49,461 bases of DNA from Candidatus Polarisedimenticolaceae bacterium (GTDB lineage Bacteria > Pseudomonadota > Gammaproteobacteria > Chromatiales > Chromatiaceae): positions 1-49,461 of the forward strand of contig JAKISI010000019.1 of NCBI GenBank assembly GCA_021648685.1, read 5' to 3'. Shown here piece after piece: positions 21,453 to 31,056 of this stretch (positions are counted from its first letter, which is position 1; every line of letters starts with the position of its first letter). The notes under the pieces are model-generated. The model worked only from the letters and a program-made list of their open reading frames with translations. It made no database searches and was not told the origin of the DNA. The translations under genes and the position numbers were made by a program.

Positions 21453-23867
21453 ATGAAGCGACTCATTGGATTGATTAAAATTGGAATAGTGCTGGGATGC
21501 CTTGGCGCAGTTGTCAGTGTAGCCTCAATAGCTGCAGCCTATTATTATCTTGAACCTGAGCTGCCATCGGTAAAACATCTGCGGGATGTCCGCCTGCAGG
21601 TGCCGTTGAGAATCTTTAGCCGAGATCACCGGCTAATTGCCGAATTTGGAGAGAAGCGTCGCATCCCCCTCTCTTATGGAGAGATTCCGGATCAGATGGT
21701 CATGGCCTTTCTCGCCGCAGAGGATGACCGTTTCTTTCAGCACCCGGGGGTGGACTATAAGGGCCTCCTGCGTGCTGCCGTCAGATTGGTGCAGAGTGGC
21801 CAGCGCCGGCAGGGTGGCAGTACCATCACCATGCAGGTGGCCAGAAACTTTTTCCTGACCCCGGAAAAAACCTATATACGCAAACTCAAGGAGATCTTTC
21901 TTGCCTTGCGTATTGAGGGTGAGCTGGAGAAGCAGGATATCTTTGCGCTCTATCTGAATAAAATCTACCTGGGGCAGCGTGCCTACGGTGTGGGTGCCGC
22001 CGCGCAGGTCTACTATGGCAAGCCAGTGGGGACGTTGTCACTGCCAGAGATTGCGATGATTGCCGGCCTGCCCAAGGCCCCCTCCAGCAACAACCCGCTG
22101 GCCAACCCCAAGCGAGCCGTAGAGCGGCGTAACTATGTGCTTGGGCGCATGGCAAAACTGGGTTTTATTGATCCTGCTGAATACAGTACAGCCATGAAAG
22201 CACCCATTATGGCTTCACTGCATGTCCCCAAACCGGAGATTGAAGCCTCCTATTTCGCAGAGATGGTGCGAGCGGATCTGGTGGAGCGTTTTGGTAACGA
22301 CGCCTACACCCAGGGCTATCAGGTCTACACCACGTTGGACAGCCGACTGCAGAAGGCGGCCAACGATGCGGTACAAAAGGCGCTGATAGACTATGACCGG
22401 CGGCACGGGTTTCGTGGCATCACGCAGCACCTGGATCTGACAGAGGCGACTACAGAGCAGGAGTGGGATGTGTTTTTACGGGATAAAAAACGGCTTGGTG
22501 GGTTGTGGGCTGGTTTGGTTACAGCACTTGCTGAGCGCTCTGCAACCGTCTACCTGGGCGGGGGGAAACAGGTAACGATCAAGTGGGATGGCCTGAAGTG
22601 GGCCAGGCCTTACATCAATGAAAACCGGCGTGGCCCAGCGCCCAAGGTGGCGGGGGAGATTCTGGCGGCGGGAGATCTGATCCGTCTCCAGAACCGGGGG
22701 ACAGAGCTGGAGCCAGAGTGGCACCTGGCTCAGATCCCTGCGGTAGAGGGTGCGTTGGTTGCGGTCGATCCAAACAGTGGTGCGCTGGTTGCGCTGGTGG
22801 GGGGCTTTGATTTCTACCGCAGTAAATTCAACCGAGCTCTTCAGGCCAAACGGCAGCCCGGGTCGGGCTTTAAAGCCATCATCTACTCCGCCGCCCTGGA
22901 TGAGGGCTATACCGCTGCCAGTCTGATCAATGATGCGCCAGTGGTGTTTGATGACCCCAGCCTGGAGCGCGCCTGGCGCCCGAAAAATTACAGTGGCAAA
23001 TTCTTTGGCCCTACCCGCCTGCGTTTTGCACTGACCAAATCCCGCAACCTGGTCTCCATTCGTCTGTTGCGTGCCATTGGTGTTGACCGGGCGCTGGAGC
23101 AGGCAGAGAAGTTTGGCTTTGACCCCAATGAGCTGCCGCACAACCTTTCACTGGCCTTGGGCAGTGGTGCAGTGACACCACTGCAGATGGCCATGGGTTA
23201 CTCGGTGCTGGCGAATGGTGGCTACCGGGTAAAGGCCAATTTTATTGAGCGCATCGAGGATGGGCAGCACAACATTGTCTTTAAGGCTGCTCCGCTACGG
23301 GTGTGTGATGACTGTCTGCTTGAAAAGGGGGAAGGGGCGGCGGACAGGGAGATTGAAGGGCCGCCTCGGCATGTTGCGCCCCGTGTGATCAGCCCGGAGA
23401 ACCACTATCTGATGAACTCCATGATGCAGGATGTCATCAAGCGAGGCACAGGCAGAAAGGCGCGGGTATTGGGCCGCAATGATCTGGCGGGGAAGACCGG
23501 CACGAGTAATGATCAGCGTGATGCCTGGTTCAACGGCTTTCATCCGGATCTGGTTGCGATTGTCTGGGTGGGTTTTGACTCCTCCCAACCACTGGGCAGG
23601 GGCGAGGTGGGCGGCAAGGCGGCACTGCCAGCCTGGATTGACTTCATGAAGGTGGCGCTAAAGGATGTTCCCGAGCACCCGTTGCAGATGCCGCCTGGCA
23701 TGGTAACGGTACGTATCGACCCGCGTACCGGCAAGCGCGCAGGGGCGGATCAAAAAGAGGCCATATTTGAGGTTTTCCGCGCGGCAAATGCCCCGGAAGA
23801 GCAGGCAACCTCAGGCCGCCACTTGGGTGGTGGATCGAACTCGGATAGCCCAGAAGAGATCTTTTAG
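21453..23867 (+). CDS. mrcA: Penicillin-binding protein 1A
   Basis: Bifunctional peptidoglycan synthase anchored in the inner membrane. After one membrane helix (about residues 5-27) comes the glycosyltransferase domain with EDDRFFQHPGVDYKG and GGSTITMQVARN. An OB-like insert follows, then the transpeptidase domain with the active-site motif SGFK (SxxK), KSRN (SxN) and KTGTS. I prefer the ATG at 21453 to the in-frame GTG at 21441 because AAGG lies just upstream. This gives 804 residues. Divergence from pilM is the conserved arrangement seen with ponA in Pseudomonas. Confidence 0.95.
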   Translation: MKRLIGLIKIGIVLGCLGAVVSVASIAAAYYYLEPELPSVKHLRDVRLQVPLRIFSRDHRLIAEFGEKRRIPLSYGEIPDQMVMAFLAAEDDRFFQHPGVDYKGLLRAAVRLVQSGQRRQGGSTITMQVARNFFLTPEKTYIRKLKEIFLALRIEGELEKQDIFALYLNKIYLGQRAYGVGAAAQVYYGKPVGTLSLPEIAMIAGLPKAPSSNNPLANPKRAVERRNYVLGRMAKLGFIDPAEYSTAMKAPIMASLHVPKPEIEASYFAEMVRADLVERFGNDAYTQGYQVYTTLDSRLQKAANDAVQKALIDYDRRHGFRGITQHLDLTEATTEQEWDVFLRDKKRLGGLWAGLVTALAERSATVYLGGGKQVTIKWDGLKWARPYINENRRGPAPKVAGEILAAGDLIRLQNRGTELEPEWHLAQIPAVEGALVAVDPNSGALVALVGGFDFYRSKFNRALQAKRQPGSGFKAIIYSAALDEGYTAASLINDAPVVFDDPSLERAWRPKNYSGKFFGPTRLRFALTKSRNLVSIRLLRAIGVDRALEQAEKFGFDPNELPHNLSLALGSGAVTPLQMAMGYSVLANGGYRVKANFIERIEDGQHNIVFKAAPLRVCDDCLLEKGEGAADREIEGPPRHVAPRVISPENHYLMNSMMQDVIKRGTGRKARVLGRNDLAGKTGTSNDQRDAWFNGFHPDLVAIVWVGFDSSQPLGRGEVGGKAALPAWIDFMKVALKDVPEHPLQMPPGMVTVRIDPRTGKRAGADQKEAIFEVFRAANAPEEQATSGRHLGGGSNSDSPEEIF

Positions 23868-23870
23868 CCG

Positions 23871-24479
23871 GTGTCTCACAATCGAAGAGATGACCAGCTG
23901 CGCCAACGTATGGCCTATGAGATAGCGCGTACCCTGGCAGATGGAACCTGCCGGGATATGCGCGTGGCGCGTCGCAAAGCAGCGGAGCGGCTGGGCACCA
24001 CAAGTCGCTTTGAGCTGCCGACAGAAGCGGAGGTTGAGCTGGCGCTAAAGGCGCATCAATCGCTGTTTCAGCATGAGCAGCAACCTGTGATATTGGAGGA
24101 GCTGCGCCGACAGGCTTTGGCAGCGATGAAAACCCTGGCCTCCTTTAGCCCCCGTCTGGTGGGGCCGGTTCTGACGGGTACCGCCGTACCCCATAACAGG
24201 ATAGAGCTGCACCTCTTTAGCGAGACACCAGAAGAGGTGATCCTGTTCCTGCTGGATCGGGATATCCCCTGGCATGATGGCGAGAGAACCCTCTGCTTCA
24301 GCGGCGGGGTAAAGCGCAGGTACCCAGTCTGCCGTTTTCGCGCCGGAGATACCGATATTGAGCTTACACTCCTTCCACCGGAAGCGTTGCGCCAGCCACC
24401 ATTGGGCCCCCTGGGTGACAGACCCCTGCAACGAGCCTCGCTAAGCCAGTTGCAGGAGCTGGTGAAGAGTGCCCCATAG
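23871..24479 (+). CDS. Conserved protein of unknown function, nucleotidyltransferase-like
   Basis: I do not recognise a named family. The 202-residue soluble protein has a charged helical N-terminal half. The centre, around residues 97-125 (LVGPVLTGTA then IELHLFSET), is arranged like the small nucleotidyltransferase or nucleotidyltransferase-like fold, but a clear catalytic GS and D-x-D are not visible. It could therefore be an inactive relative. It starts with GTG 3 bp after the mrcA stop (AGAAGAGA upstream), so it is probably translated from the mrcA message. It converges on gltA with 8 bp between. Confidence 0.7.
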   Translation: MSHNRRDDQLRQRMAYEIARTLADGTCRDMRVARRKAAERLGTTSRFELPTEAEVELALKAHQSLFQHEQQPVILEELRRQALAAMKTLASFSPRLVGPVLTGTAVPHNRIELHLFSETPEEVILFLLDRDIPWHDGERTLCFSGGVKRRYPVCRFRAGDTDIELTLLPPEALRQPPLGPLGDRPLQRASLSQLQELVKSAP

Positions 24480-24487
24480 GGTTGGAT

Positions 24488-25783
24488 CTACCCTCTTTTA
24501 TCAAGCGGCACATAAGCGCGCTCGGCAGCCCCCAGATAGAGTTGGCGGGGGCGCGCAATACGGTGATCCGGGTCACCGATCATCTCCATCCAGTGGGCAA
24601 CCCAGCCAGCGGTGCGGGCGATGGCAAACATCACGGTAAACATATTCATCGGTATGTTGAGCGCCCGATAGATAATGCCCGAGTAGAAATCAACATTGGG
24701 ATAGAGCTTGTGAGAGATAAAATACTCATCTTTCAGCGCGATCTCCTCCAGCTTCAGCGCTAGTTCAAACAGTGGGCTATCGGCAGTTGGCATATTCTCC
24801 AGCACGTCATAACAGACCTTGCGGATGATGGTTGCCCGGGGATCATTGTTTTTATAGACCCGGTGGCCAAACCCCATCAGCCGGAAAGGGTCGCTTTTGT
24901 CCTTGGCCCTGGCGATATATTTATCGACATTGGAGACATCACCAATCTCATCCAGCATATTCAGTACCGCCTCATTGGCCCCGCCATGTGCAGGCCCCCA
25001 GAGAGAGGCAATACCGGCTGAGATGCAGGCAAAGGGGTTGGCACCAGAGCTGCCGGCAATGCGCACGGTGGATGTGCTGGCATTCTGTTCATGGTCGGCG
25101 TGCAGGATAAACAGCAGATCCAGCGCCTTGGCTGCGACGGGGTCTGGTTCGAACTCTTCACAGGGGGTGGCGAACATCATGCGCATAAAATTGGCGGTAT
25201 AGTTCAGATCATTGCGTGGGTAGATAAAGGGTTCACCCTTGTGCCGTTTGTAGCTGCATGCCGCAATGGTGGGCATCTTGGCAATCAAACGGTGGGCCGA
25301 GATCTCACGGTGGCGGGCATCGTGGATATCGAGTGAATCATGGTAGAAGGCAGAGAGGGAGCCCACCACCCCCACCATGGTGGCCATGGGGTGCGCATCG
25401 TAGCGGAAGCCCCGGTAAAACATCTGCAGCGACTCATTGATCATGGTGTGATGACCAATGATGTACTCAAATTCTGTGAGTTGCTCTGCTGAGGGCAGCT
25501 CACTGTAGAGCAGCAGATAGGCCACCTCCAGAAAACTGCTCTGTTCAGCCAGCTGTTCAATGGGGTACCCCCGATAGCGAAGGATGCCTTTTTCCCCATC
25601 AATAAAGGTGATGGCGCTACGGCAGCTGGCGGTTGCCATAAAACCGGGGTCAAATGTGAACATCCCTGTCTTTTTATATACAGAGGTCACATCAAAGGTT
25701 TTTGGTCCGACACTGCCTTCCAGTATGGGGAGTTCAAGCGTTGTGCCATCTGGTTGGGTAAGAGTGACGTGTTCTTTTTCCAT
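24488..25783 (-). CDS. gltA: Citrate synthase
   Basis: Condenses oxaloacetate and acetyl-CoA at the entry of the TCA cycle. The 431-residue protein is of the gram-negative hexameric type. It has the N-terminal beta domain ([16 protein letters not shown]), the first catalytic histidine in [10 protein letters not shown], the second in [14 protein letters not shown], and the catalytic aspartate in [19 protein letters not shown] ribosome-binding site lies just before the ATG. Length matches E. coli GltA. Confidence 0.97.
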   Translation of the reverse strand: MEKEHVTLTQPDGTTLELPILEGSVGPKTFDVTSVYKKTGMFTFDPGFMATASCRSAITFIDGEKGILRYRGYPIEQLAEQSSFLEVAYLLLYSELPSAEQLTEFEYIIGHHTMINESLQMFYRGFRYDAHPMATMVGVVGSLSAFYHDSLDIHDARHREISAHRLIAKMPTIAACSYKRHKGEPFIYPRNDLNYTANFMRMMFATPCEEFEPDPVAAKALDLLFILHADHEQNASTSTVRIAGSSGANPFACISAGIASLWGPAHGGANEAVLNMLDEIGDVSNVDKYIARAKDKSDPFRLMGFGHRVYKNNDPRATIIRKVCYDVLENMPTADSPLFELALKLEEIALKDEYFISHKLYPNVDFYSGIIYRALNIPMNMFTVMFAIARTAGWVAHWMEMIGDPDHRIARPRQLYLGAAERAYVPLDKRG

Positions 25784-25944
25784 ATCGAGGCTCCTCGGAT
25801 AGATTGGGGTGGTTGTTTTTTATATTGGTTAAGGTTAGCACTATGGCGGCAGGTTGTTTGATTACCTGGAGCTTGTCCGATAAACGAGATGCATAAATCT
25901 TTAAATTGAATAATGAATAACGAACAAAGAGTGGGTGCAGCCCC

Positions 25945-27093
25945 CTAAAGAAACTTTTCCAGCAAGTTGTTGAGAAAACGCCGGCCAAGTGGGGTGGGGC
26001 TAAATCGGCTGTTGTGATGTTCCAGCAGCCCCTCAGAAATGGCCTGCTTAACCGGTGTGGCGATGGTGGCAAAAGAGTGCCCTGTGCGTAGCGAGTAGAG
26101 GCTTTCTGGGAATCCCTGGCGCAGCCTCAGCGCATTCATCATAAACTCCAGTGCAATCTCATCCGCTGCCAGGGTTTTTTGTCCGGATAATCCCTGCTCA
26201 GTGCCCGCTGTGGCAAGATAGGCTGATGGCTCTGGGGGCTTCCAGCGGCGTGTTATTGATCGGTCGGGGTTTGTTGATTTGCCATGAGCACCTGCACCGA
26301 TTCCGAGATAGTCACCAAAGATCCAATAGTTAAGATTATGGTGGCACGGCTCCCCAGGCCGGGCATAGGCAGAGATCTCATATTGGCTGTAGCCTGAGTT
26401 GTGGAGCAGGCGCTCCCCCTGCTGCTGCATCTCCCAAAGGTGGTCATCCAGCGGCAGGGCGGGTGGTGCGTGGTAAAACGGGGTGCCGGGCTCCAGGGTC
26501 AGCTGGTAATAGGAGATGTGCTCCGGGCGCAACGCAATGGCTTGCTGCAGATCGTGCTGAGCCAGCGTCATATCCTGGCCGGGCAGGCCAAACATCAGAT
26601 CCAGATTGATTCGCTCAAAACCGGCATTTCTGGCGGCATGGAAGGCGGCAACGGCCTCCGCCGGCCCATGGATGCGGCCAAGCCGTTGCAGGCACCCGGC
26701 ATCAAAACTCTGGACACCGATTGAGAGCCGATTTACCCCGGCAGTACGGTAGTGTGCGAAGCGACCGGCCTCCAGTGTGCCGGGGTTTGCCTCCAGGGTG
26801 ATCTCCGTATCGGCTGGAACGGGTATCCGCTGCTGCACACCATCCAGCAGATCCGTGATGGCTTGACCGGAGAGGAGGCTGGGTGTGCCACCGCCGATAA
26901 AGATGCTTTGCAGTGGCCGACCATGCAGCTGAAACAGCTCGCTATCCAGGTCAGCCAGCAGGGCATTGACATAGGCCTTTTCGTTCAGGTTGCCTTTCAG
27001 TGCCCGGGAGTTGAAATCACAATAGGGGCATTTCTGGATACACCAGGGGATATGGATATAGAGGGAGAGAGGCGGCAGTTGAAAGCTGGGCAT
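25945..27093 (-). CDS. hemW: Radical SAM heme chaperone HemW
   Basis: Radical-SAM protein formerly called an oxygen-independent coproporphyrinogen oxidase, now known to insert heme into target proteins. The 382-residue sequence has the cluster motif C18-x3-C22-x2-C25 (IPWCIQKCPYCDF) and the SAM-binding GGGTPS. The HemW C-terminal domain is also present. Only a single cysteine pattern of the HemW type is visible, without the extra coproporphyrinogen-oxidase N-terminal region of HemN. In many gammaproteobacteria it lies beside rdgB, which is not the case here. Confidence 0.92.
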   Translation of the reverse strand: MPSFQLPPLSLYIHIPWCIQKCPYCDFNSRALKGNLNEKAYVNALLADLDSELFQLHGRPLQSIFIGGGTPSLLSGQAITDLLDGVQQRIPVPADTEITLEANPGTLEAGRFAHYRTAGVNRLSIGVQSFDAGCLQRLGRIHGPAEAVAAFHAARNAGFERINLDLMFGLPGQDMTLAQHDLQQAIALRPEHISYYQLTLEPGTPFYHAPPALPLDDHLWEMQQQGERLLHNSGYSQYEISAYARPGEPCHHNLNYWIFGDYLGIGAGAHGKSTNPDRSITRRWKPPEPSAYLATAGTEQGLSGQKTLAADEIALEFMMNALRLRQGFPESLYSLRTGHSFATIATPVKQAISEGLLEHHNSRFSPTPLGRRFLNNLLEKFL

Positions 27094-27108
27094 TTAGGTT
27101 GATTCGGC

Positions 27109-27156
27109 AGGCGGGACTACCAAAAGCAGGCGCTTTAGGCGAAATCCCGCTTTCGG
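27109..27156. repeat. REP-like imperfect hairpin between dctP and hemW
   Basis: The outer arms GCGGGA and TCCCGC flank an inner pair AAAGC/GCTTT. The segment 27119-27142 is, on the minus strand, a 23-of-24 match to 220-243 at the start of the window. The ends GGCGGGACTA and TCCCGCTT also resemble the hairpins at 48128-48145 and 48508-48525, so these may belong to one repeat family (inference). Confidence 0.6.
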
Positions 27157-27161
27157 AGTTA

Positions 27162-28247
27162 TCAGCCGCTGTCCCGTGCCTGCAGAAAGGCCAGCTGGGA
27201 GATGTTGCTCCAGCGCCGGGCCTGGTTATAAAACCGGGAGTAGGAGGCATAGGTCTTTTTGGTAAAGGCATCCCTGTTGGCCAGATCGGCCACCACCTCT
27301 TCCGAGAGCTTGCGCAGCTGCTGCAATACGTCCTGCGGGTAGATCCGCATATCCACCTTATGTTTGTTCAGCAGGGTATCCAGCGCAACCGGGTTGCGTG
27401 CGGTGTACTCGCAGAGCAGATCCTGATTTACCACCCGGCAGGCGTTGAGCACGATGGATTGCAGATCCTTCGGCAGTGCATGCAGCGCCTTTTTGTTGAT
27501 GAGCGCCTCCAGCGTGGTGCCCGGCTCATGAAAGCCGGGGTAGTAGTAATATTTGGCAGCTTTGTAGAGACCAAAGGCCAGGTCATTATAGGGGCCGACC
27601 CACTCGGTGGCATCGATGGCACCGGATTGCAGCGAGGTGAAAAGTTCGCCGCCCGGCAGATTGACCGGCGTGCCACCCAATCGCTTCAGCACCTCGCCAC
27701 CCAGGCCGGGGATGCGCATCTTCAGCCCCTTCATGTCGGCCAGGCTGTTGATCTCCTTATTGAACCAGCCGCCCATCTGCACCCCGGTATTCCCGGCAGG
27801 GGCAGGCACCAGCCCAAACGGGTCGTACAGCTCCCGCCACAGTTTCAGCCCATCGCCATAGTACATCCAGGCGTTCATCTCTTGGGCGGTCAGCCCAAAG
27901 GGGACGGTAGAGAAAAACTGCGCGGCTTCACTCTTGCCTTTCCAGTAGTAAGCGGAGCCGTGCCCCATCTCGACTGTGCCGCGAGAGACTGCATCGAAGG
28001 TCTCAAAGGCGGGCACCAGCTCTTTGGCACCATAGACCTTGACCCGGATGCGTCCACCACTCATCTCACCGATCAGTGCTGCCAGCTTGTTGGCGGCGGT
28101 GCCCAGGCCGGGAAAGTTCTTCGGCCAGGTGGTGACCATCTTCCATCGGTATTGTGCCTTGGCCTGAGCGGCTCCGGCACCCATCAGCCCGGCACCCACG
28201 ACCAGTGATGCGCCCCCAGCCTGTTTAATGAAGTCACGACGCTGCAT
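27162..28247 (-). CDS. dctP: TRAP transporter solute-binding protein, TakP-like
   Basis: Periplasmic binding protein of a tripartite ATP-independent transporter. The 361-residue precursor has a twin-arginine signal (RRDFIK, then a hydrophobic stretch to AQA), so it is exported folded. The mature part has the DctP-family pattern. The stretch EWVGPYNDLAFGLYKAAKYY, containing the conserved residues around the ligand and metal, is typical of 2-oxoacid-binding TakP-type proteins. The ligand is inferred, not shown. No membrane subunits (dctQ, dctM) are present in the window. It follows uvrD after 14 bp. Confidence 0.88.
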   Translation of the reverse strand: MQRRDFIKQAGGASLVVGAGLMGAGAAQAKAQYRWKMVTTWPKNFPGLGTAANKLAALIGEMSGGRIRVKVYGAKELVPAFETFDAVSRGTVEMGHGSAYYWKGKSEAAQFFSTVPFGLTAQEMNAWMYYGDGLKLWRELYDPFGLVPAPAGNTGVQMGGWFNKEINSLADMKGLKMRIPGLGGEVLKRLGGTPVNLPGGELFTSLQSGAIDATEWVGPYNDLAFGLYKAAKYYYYPGFHEPGTTLEALINKKALHALPKDLQSIVLNACRVVNQDLLCEYTARNPVALDTLLNKHKVDMRIYPQDVLQQLRKLSEEVVADLANRDAFTKKTYASYSRFYNQARRWSNISQLAFLQARDSG

Positions 28248-28261
28248 ACGCTAGCTCTCCT

Positions 28262-30418
28262 CTAAAGCGTTTGAAGATTGGCGTAGGTGGCCACCAGCCA
28301 CTTGGTGCCAATCTCCTCGAAATTGATCTGTACCCTGGCGCTGCTCCCCTGCCCTTCGGCATTGAGCACCACGCCATCGCCAAATTTGGCATGTCTGACC
28401 CGCTGACCCAGCTGAAAGCCGGACGGTTCGGTGCGGAATGCACTGCTCCCCTGCTGCACCGGCTGCGAAACCTGGGGCCGGCTGCGGATCTCCTGCATCA
28501 GCTCGGCGGGTATCTCGCGCAGAAAACGCGAGGGACGGGGGTAGCTCTCCTTACCGTGCAGGCGTCGGCTTTCGGCGTGGCTCAGATAGAGCTGGCGCAT
28601 GGCGCGGGTCATGCCGACATAGCAGAGGCGGCGCTCCTCCTCCAGCTGCTCCGGGTCATCGGCAGAGCGGCTGTGGGGAAACAGACCCTCCTCCAGTCCG
28701 CTGATAAAGACCAGTGGAAACTCCAGCCCCTTGGCCGAATGCAGGGTCATCAGCTGGACACAATCCTCAGATTTGTCGCCCTGCGCCTCGCCCGCCTCCA
28801 ATACGGCATGAGAGAGGAAGGCAGTCAGCTCATCCAGCCCGTCATCGGTTGATTCATGCGTGAACTGGCGGGTGGCATTGAGCAGCTCCTCCAGGTTTTC
28901 GATACGATCCGGGCCGCGACCATCACGGCTCTTCTCAAAATGTTCAACCAGTCTGCTGCTGGCGATGGCATGCTCGGTGATCTCTGCCAGGGTCAACCCT
29001 GTGGTGACGGCCTGTAGCTCCTCGATCAGATTGAGAAATCCGCGCAGGGCATTGGCTGCCCGAGGTGTCATGCCGCCCCCTTTGAGCAGCGCCTGCGCCG
29101 CCTTCCAGAGGGAGCAGTGGAGGTCGCGCGCATGGGTGCGCACCGCCTCCAGGGTGCGCAAGCCGACGCCTCGTGGCGGCATGTTCACCGAGCGTTCGAA
29201 GGCGGCGTCATCGTCCGGGTTGGCGAGCATGCGCAGGTAGGCTGTGGCATCCTTGATCTCGGCACGCTCGAAGAAGCGCAGCCCGCCGTAGACGCAATAG
29301 GGGATCTGGGACTGGATCAGCGCCTCTTCAAACTGCCGTGACTGGGCGTTGGATCGGTAGAGAATGGCCGCCCCGGCCCGCTGATGGCCCTGGCTGGTAA
29401 ATTCACGGATGCGGTCGATTACGAAGCGTGCCTCATCCACCTCATTGAAAGCGGAGTAGAGGCGGATCGGATCACCCTCATCACCATCGGTCCAGAGGTT
29501 TTTGCCCAGCCGGGAGGGGTTGTTGGCGATCAACGCATTGGCGGCGCTGAGGATATTGCGGGTGGAGCGGTAGTTCTGCTCCAGCCGTACCAGTTGCGCA
29601 TCTTTATAGTCCTGCTGAAACTGCTGGATGTGCTCGACCCGCGCACCGCGCCAACCGTAGATGGACTGGTCATCATCGCCCACCGCAAACAGATTGTTGC
29701 GGCTGCCCGCCAGCAGTCGCAGCCAGGCGTACTGGATCTCGTTGGTATCCTGAAACTCATCGGCCAGGATATGCTGGAAGCGTGTCTGATAGTGTTGCAG
29801 GATGTCGGGGCGATTGCGCCACAGCTCGTGGGCGCGCAGCAGGAGATCGGCAAAATCGAGCAGCCCGCCACGCTCGCAGGCCTTTTCGTACTCCTGATAG
29901 ATGGTGATCATCTGCCGCTGGTAGGGATCACCGCCATCATCCAGATGTTTCGCGCGCAGCCCCTCATCCTTGCGGCCATTGATGAAGTACTGTGCCTGCC
30001 GGGGTGGCCAGCGCGCCTCGTCGATATTGAGCGCTCGCATGGTGCGCTTGATGAGTCGGAACTGATCGTCGGAGTCCAGAATCTGAAACCCCTGTGGCAG
30101 CCCTGCATCCTGCCAATGGGCGCGCAGCAGACGATGCGCCAGACCATGAAAGGTGCCGACCCACATGCCGCCGACCGGCATATTCAGCAGGTTTTCGATG
30201 CGTTCCCGCATCTCCCGCGCTGCCTTGTTGGTGAAGGTGACGGCCATGATCGACCAGGGAGGGGCGTGTTCCACCTGAATCAGCCAGGCGATACGGTGCA
30301 CCAGTACACGGGTCTTGCCGCTGCCGGCCCCGGCCAGCACCAGCATGCCGCCGGCCGGAGCAGAGACTGCTTCGCGCTGGGCATCGTTCAGATCATCGAG
30401 AATAGAGGAGACATCCAT
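28262..30418 (-). CDS. uvrD: DNA helicase II UvrD
   Basis: Superfamily 1A 3'-5' helicase acting in nucleotide excision and mismatch repair. The 718-residue protein has Walker A AGAGSGKT (about 29-36), motif II DEFQDTN, motif III DDDQSIYGWRGA, motif IV EQNYRST, motif V TLHSAKGLEFP and motif VI YVGMTRA. A C-terminal Tudor-like region follows (VRHAKFGDGVVLNAEG) that in relatives binds RNA polymerase. Length is normal. I see no clear LexA box upstream, where a long perfect hairpin lies instead. Confidence 0.96.
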   Translation of the reverse strand: MDVSSILDDLNDAQREAVSAPAGGMLVLAGAGSGKTRVLVHRIAWLIQVEHAPPWSIMAVTFTNKAAREMRERIENLLNMPVGGMWVGTFHGLAHRLLRAHWQDAGLPQGFQILDSDDQFRLIKRTMRALNIDEARWPPRQAQYFINGRKDEGLRAKHLDDGGDPYQRQMITIYQEYEKACERGGLLDFADLLLRAHELWRNRPDILQHYQTRFQHILADEFQDTNEIQYAWLRLLAGSRNNLFAVGDDDQSIYGWRGARVEHIQQFQQDYKDAQLVRLEQNYRSTRNILSAANALIANNPSRLGKNLWTDGDEGDPIRLYSAFNEVDEARFVIDRIREFTSQGHQRAGAAILYRSNAQSRQFEEALIQSQIPYCVYGGLRFFERAEIKDATAYLRMLANPDDDAAFERSVNMPPRGVGLRTLEAVRTHARDLHCSLWKAAQALLKGGGMTPRAANALRGFLNLIEELQAVTTGLTLAEITEHAIASSRLVEHFEKSRDGRGPDRIENLEELLNATRQFTHESTDDGLDELTAFLSHAVLEAGEAQGDKSEDCVQLMTLHSAKGLEFPLVFISGLEEGLFPHSRSADDPEQLEEERRLCYVGMTRAMRQLYLSHAESRRLHGKESYPRPSRFLREIPAELMQEIRSRPQVSQPVQQGSSAFRTEPSGFQLGQRVRHAKFGDGVVLNAEGQGSSARVQINFEEIGTKWLVATYANLQTL

Positions 30419-30439
30419 CGGATCATTTTACCTGATATA

Positions 30440-30480
30440 ACCCTAGAAAAATCAGTAGGCTCAACTGATTTTTCTAGGGT
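30440..30480. repeat. Perfect 17-bp inverted repeat between uvrD and the sigma gene
   Basis: Arms ACCCTAGAAAAATCAGT (30440-30456) and its exact reverse complement (30464-30480) enclose a 7-nt loop. The hairpin sits 21 bp upstream of the uvrD start and about 75 bp upstream of the sigma factor start, in a divergent gap. It lacks the one-sided T-run of a terminator. It could be a dispersed palindromic repeat or a regulator site. Confidence 0.85.
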
Positions 30481-30555
30481 AACAGTAGAGTGGACTTTGA
30501 AAAAAATGACTTTTATCATCTCCTTGCAACCATTGGCCATGATCCGAAGAGTGTG

Positions 30556-31056
30556 ATGAATCTCCAGATAGACAATACAACCTACCTCAAGCTGAAGCGT
30601 ATCGCTGCGGTGTGTATGCGCGATGAGCGGCACAACCACACCCTCTCGCCCACGGCGTTGGTCAACGAGGCCTACCTGCGCCTGCACCCCGCGGGTGAGA
30701 AGGGCAGTGCCGGGCACCGGTGTTTTCTTGCTGCTGCGGCGCGCGATATGCGCCAGATCCTGGTGGATCATGCCCGGGCGAAAAAAGCAGAGAAGCGGGG
30801 CGGCGGCCTGCCGGCCCTGACGCTGGATGAGAGCATCCATGGCGATGTCGCCGCAACAGTTGATATCCTTGCCTTGAATAGCGCGCTGGAGAAGATGGCG
30901 ATGTCCGATATGACCCGGGTGCATGTTGTGGAGATGCGCTACTTCTGTGGTATGACCCTGGAGGAGATTGCTGCCGAGCTGGAGATCTCAGTGGCTACGG
31001 TAAAACGCAAATGGACAACTGCCAGGGCCTGGCTGTTTCGGGAGCTGTCGGATTGA
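30556..31056 (+). CDS. ECF-type RNA polymerase sigma factor (TIGR02999-like)
   Basis: Alternative sigma factor of the group that is genetically paired with Ser/Thr kinases rather than with classic anti-sigma factors. From the ATG at 30556 it has 166 residues. Sigma region 2 includes HTLSPTALVNEAYLRL and FLAAAARDMRQILVDHAR. Region 4 is a helix-turn-helix (MTLEEIAAELEISVATVKRKW). The open frame extends to 30490, but GAAGA before the ATG at 30556 and the family N-terminus favour the later start. The kinase gene overlaps its stop. Promoters it controls are unknown. Confidence 0.88.
   Translation: MNLQIDNTTYLKLKRIAAVCMRDERHNHTLSPTALVNEAYLRLHPAGEKGSAGHRCFLAAAARDMRQILVDHARAKKAEKRGGGLPALTLDESIHGDVAATVDILALNSALEKMAMSDMTRVHVVEMRYFCGMTLEEIAAELEISVATVKRKWTTARAWLFRELSD

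Noticed and set aside
27099-28208. 369-residue open frame on the plus strand
   Set aside because: It is exactly antisense to the TRAP binding protein, has no domain or ribosome-binding site, and its composition mirrors the coding strand.
30440-30480. LexA box for uvrD
   Set aside because: The palindrome does not fit CTGT-N8-ACAG, so SOS control cannot be claimed from the sequence.
29384-30556. 390-residue open frame on the plus strand
   Set aside because: It is antisense to uvrD, whose helicase motifs are complete. It runs through the 30440 hairpin and has no recognisable motifs.
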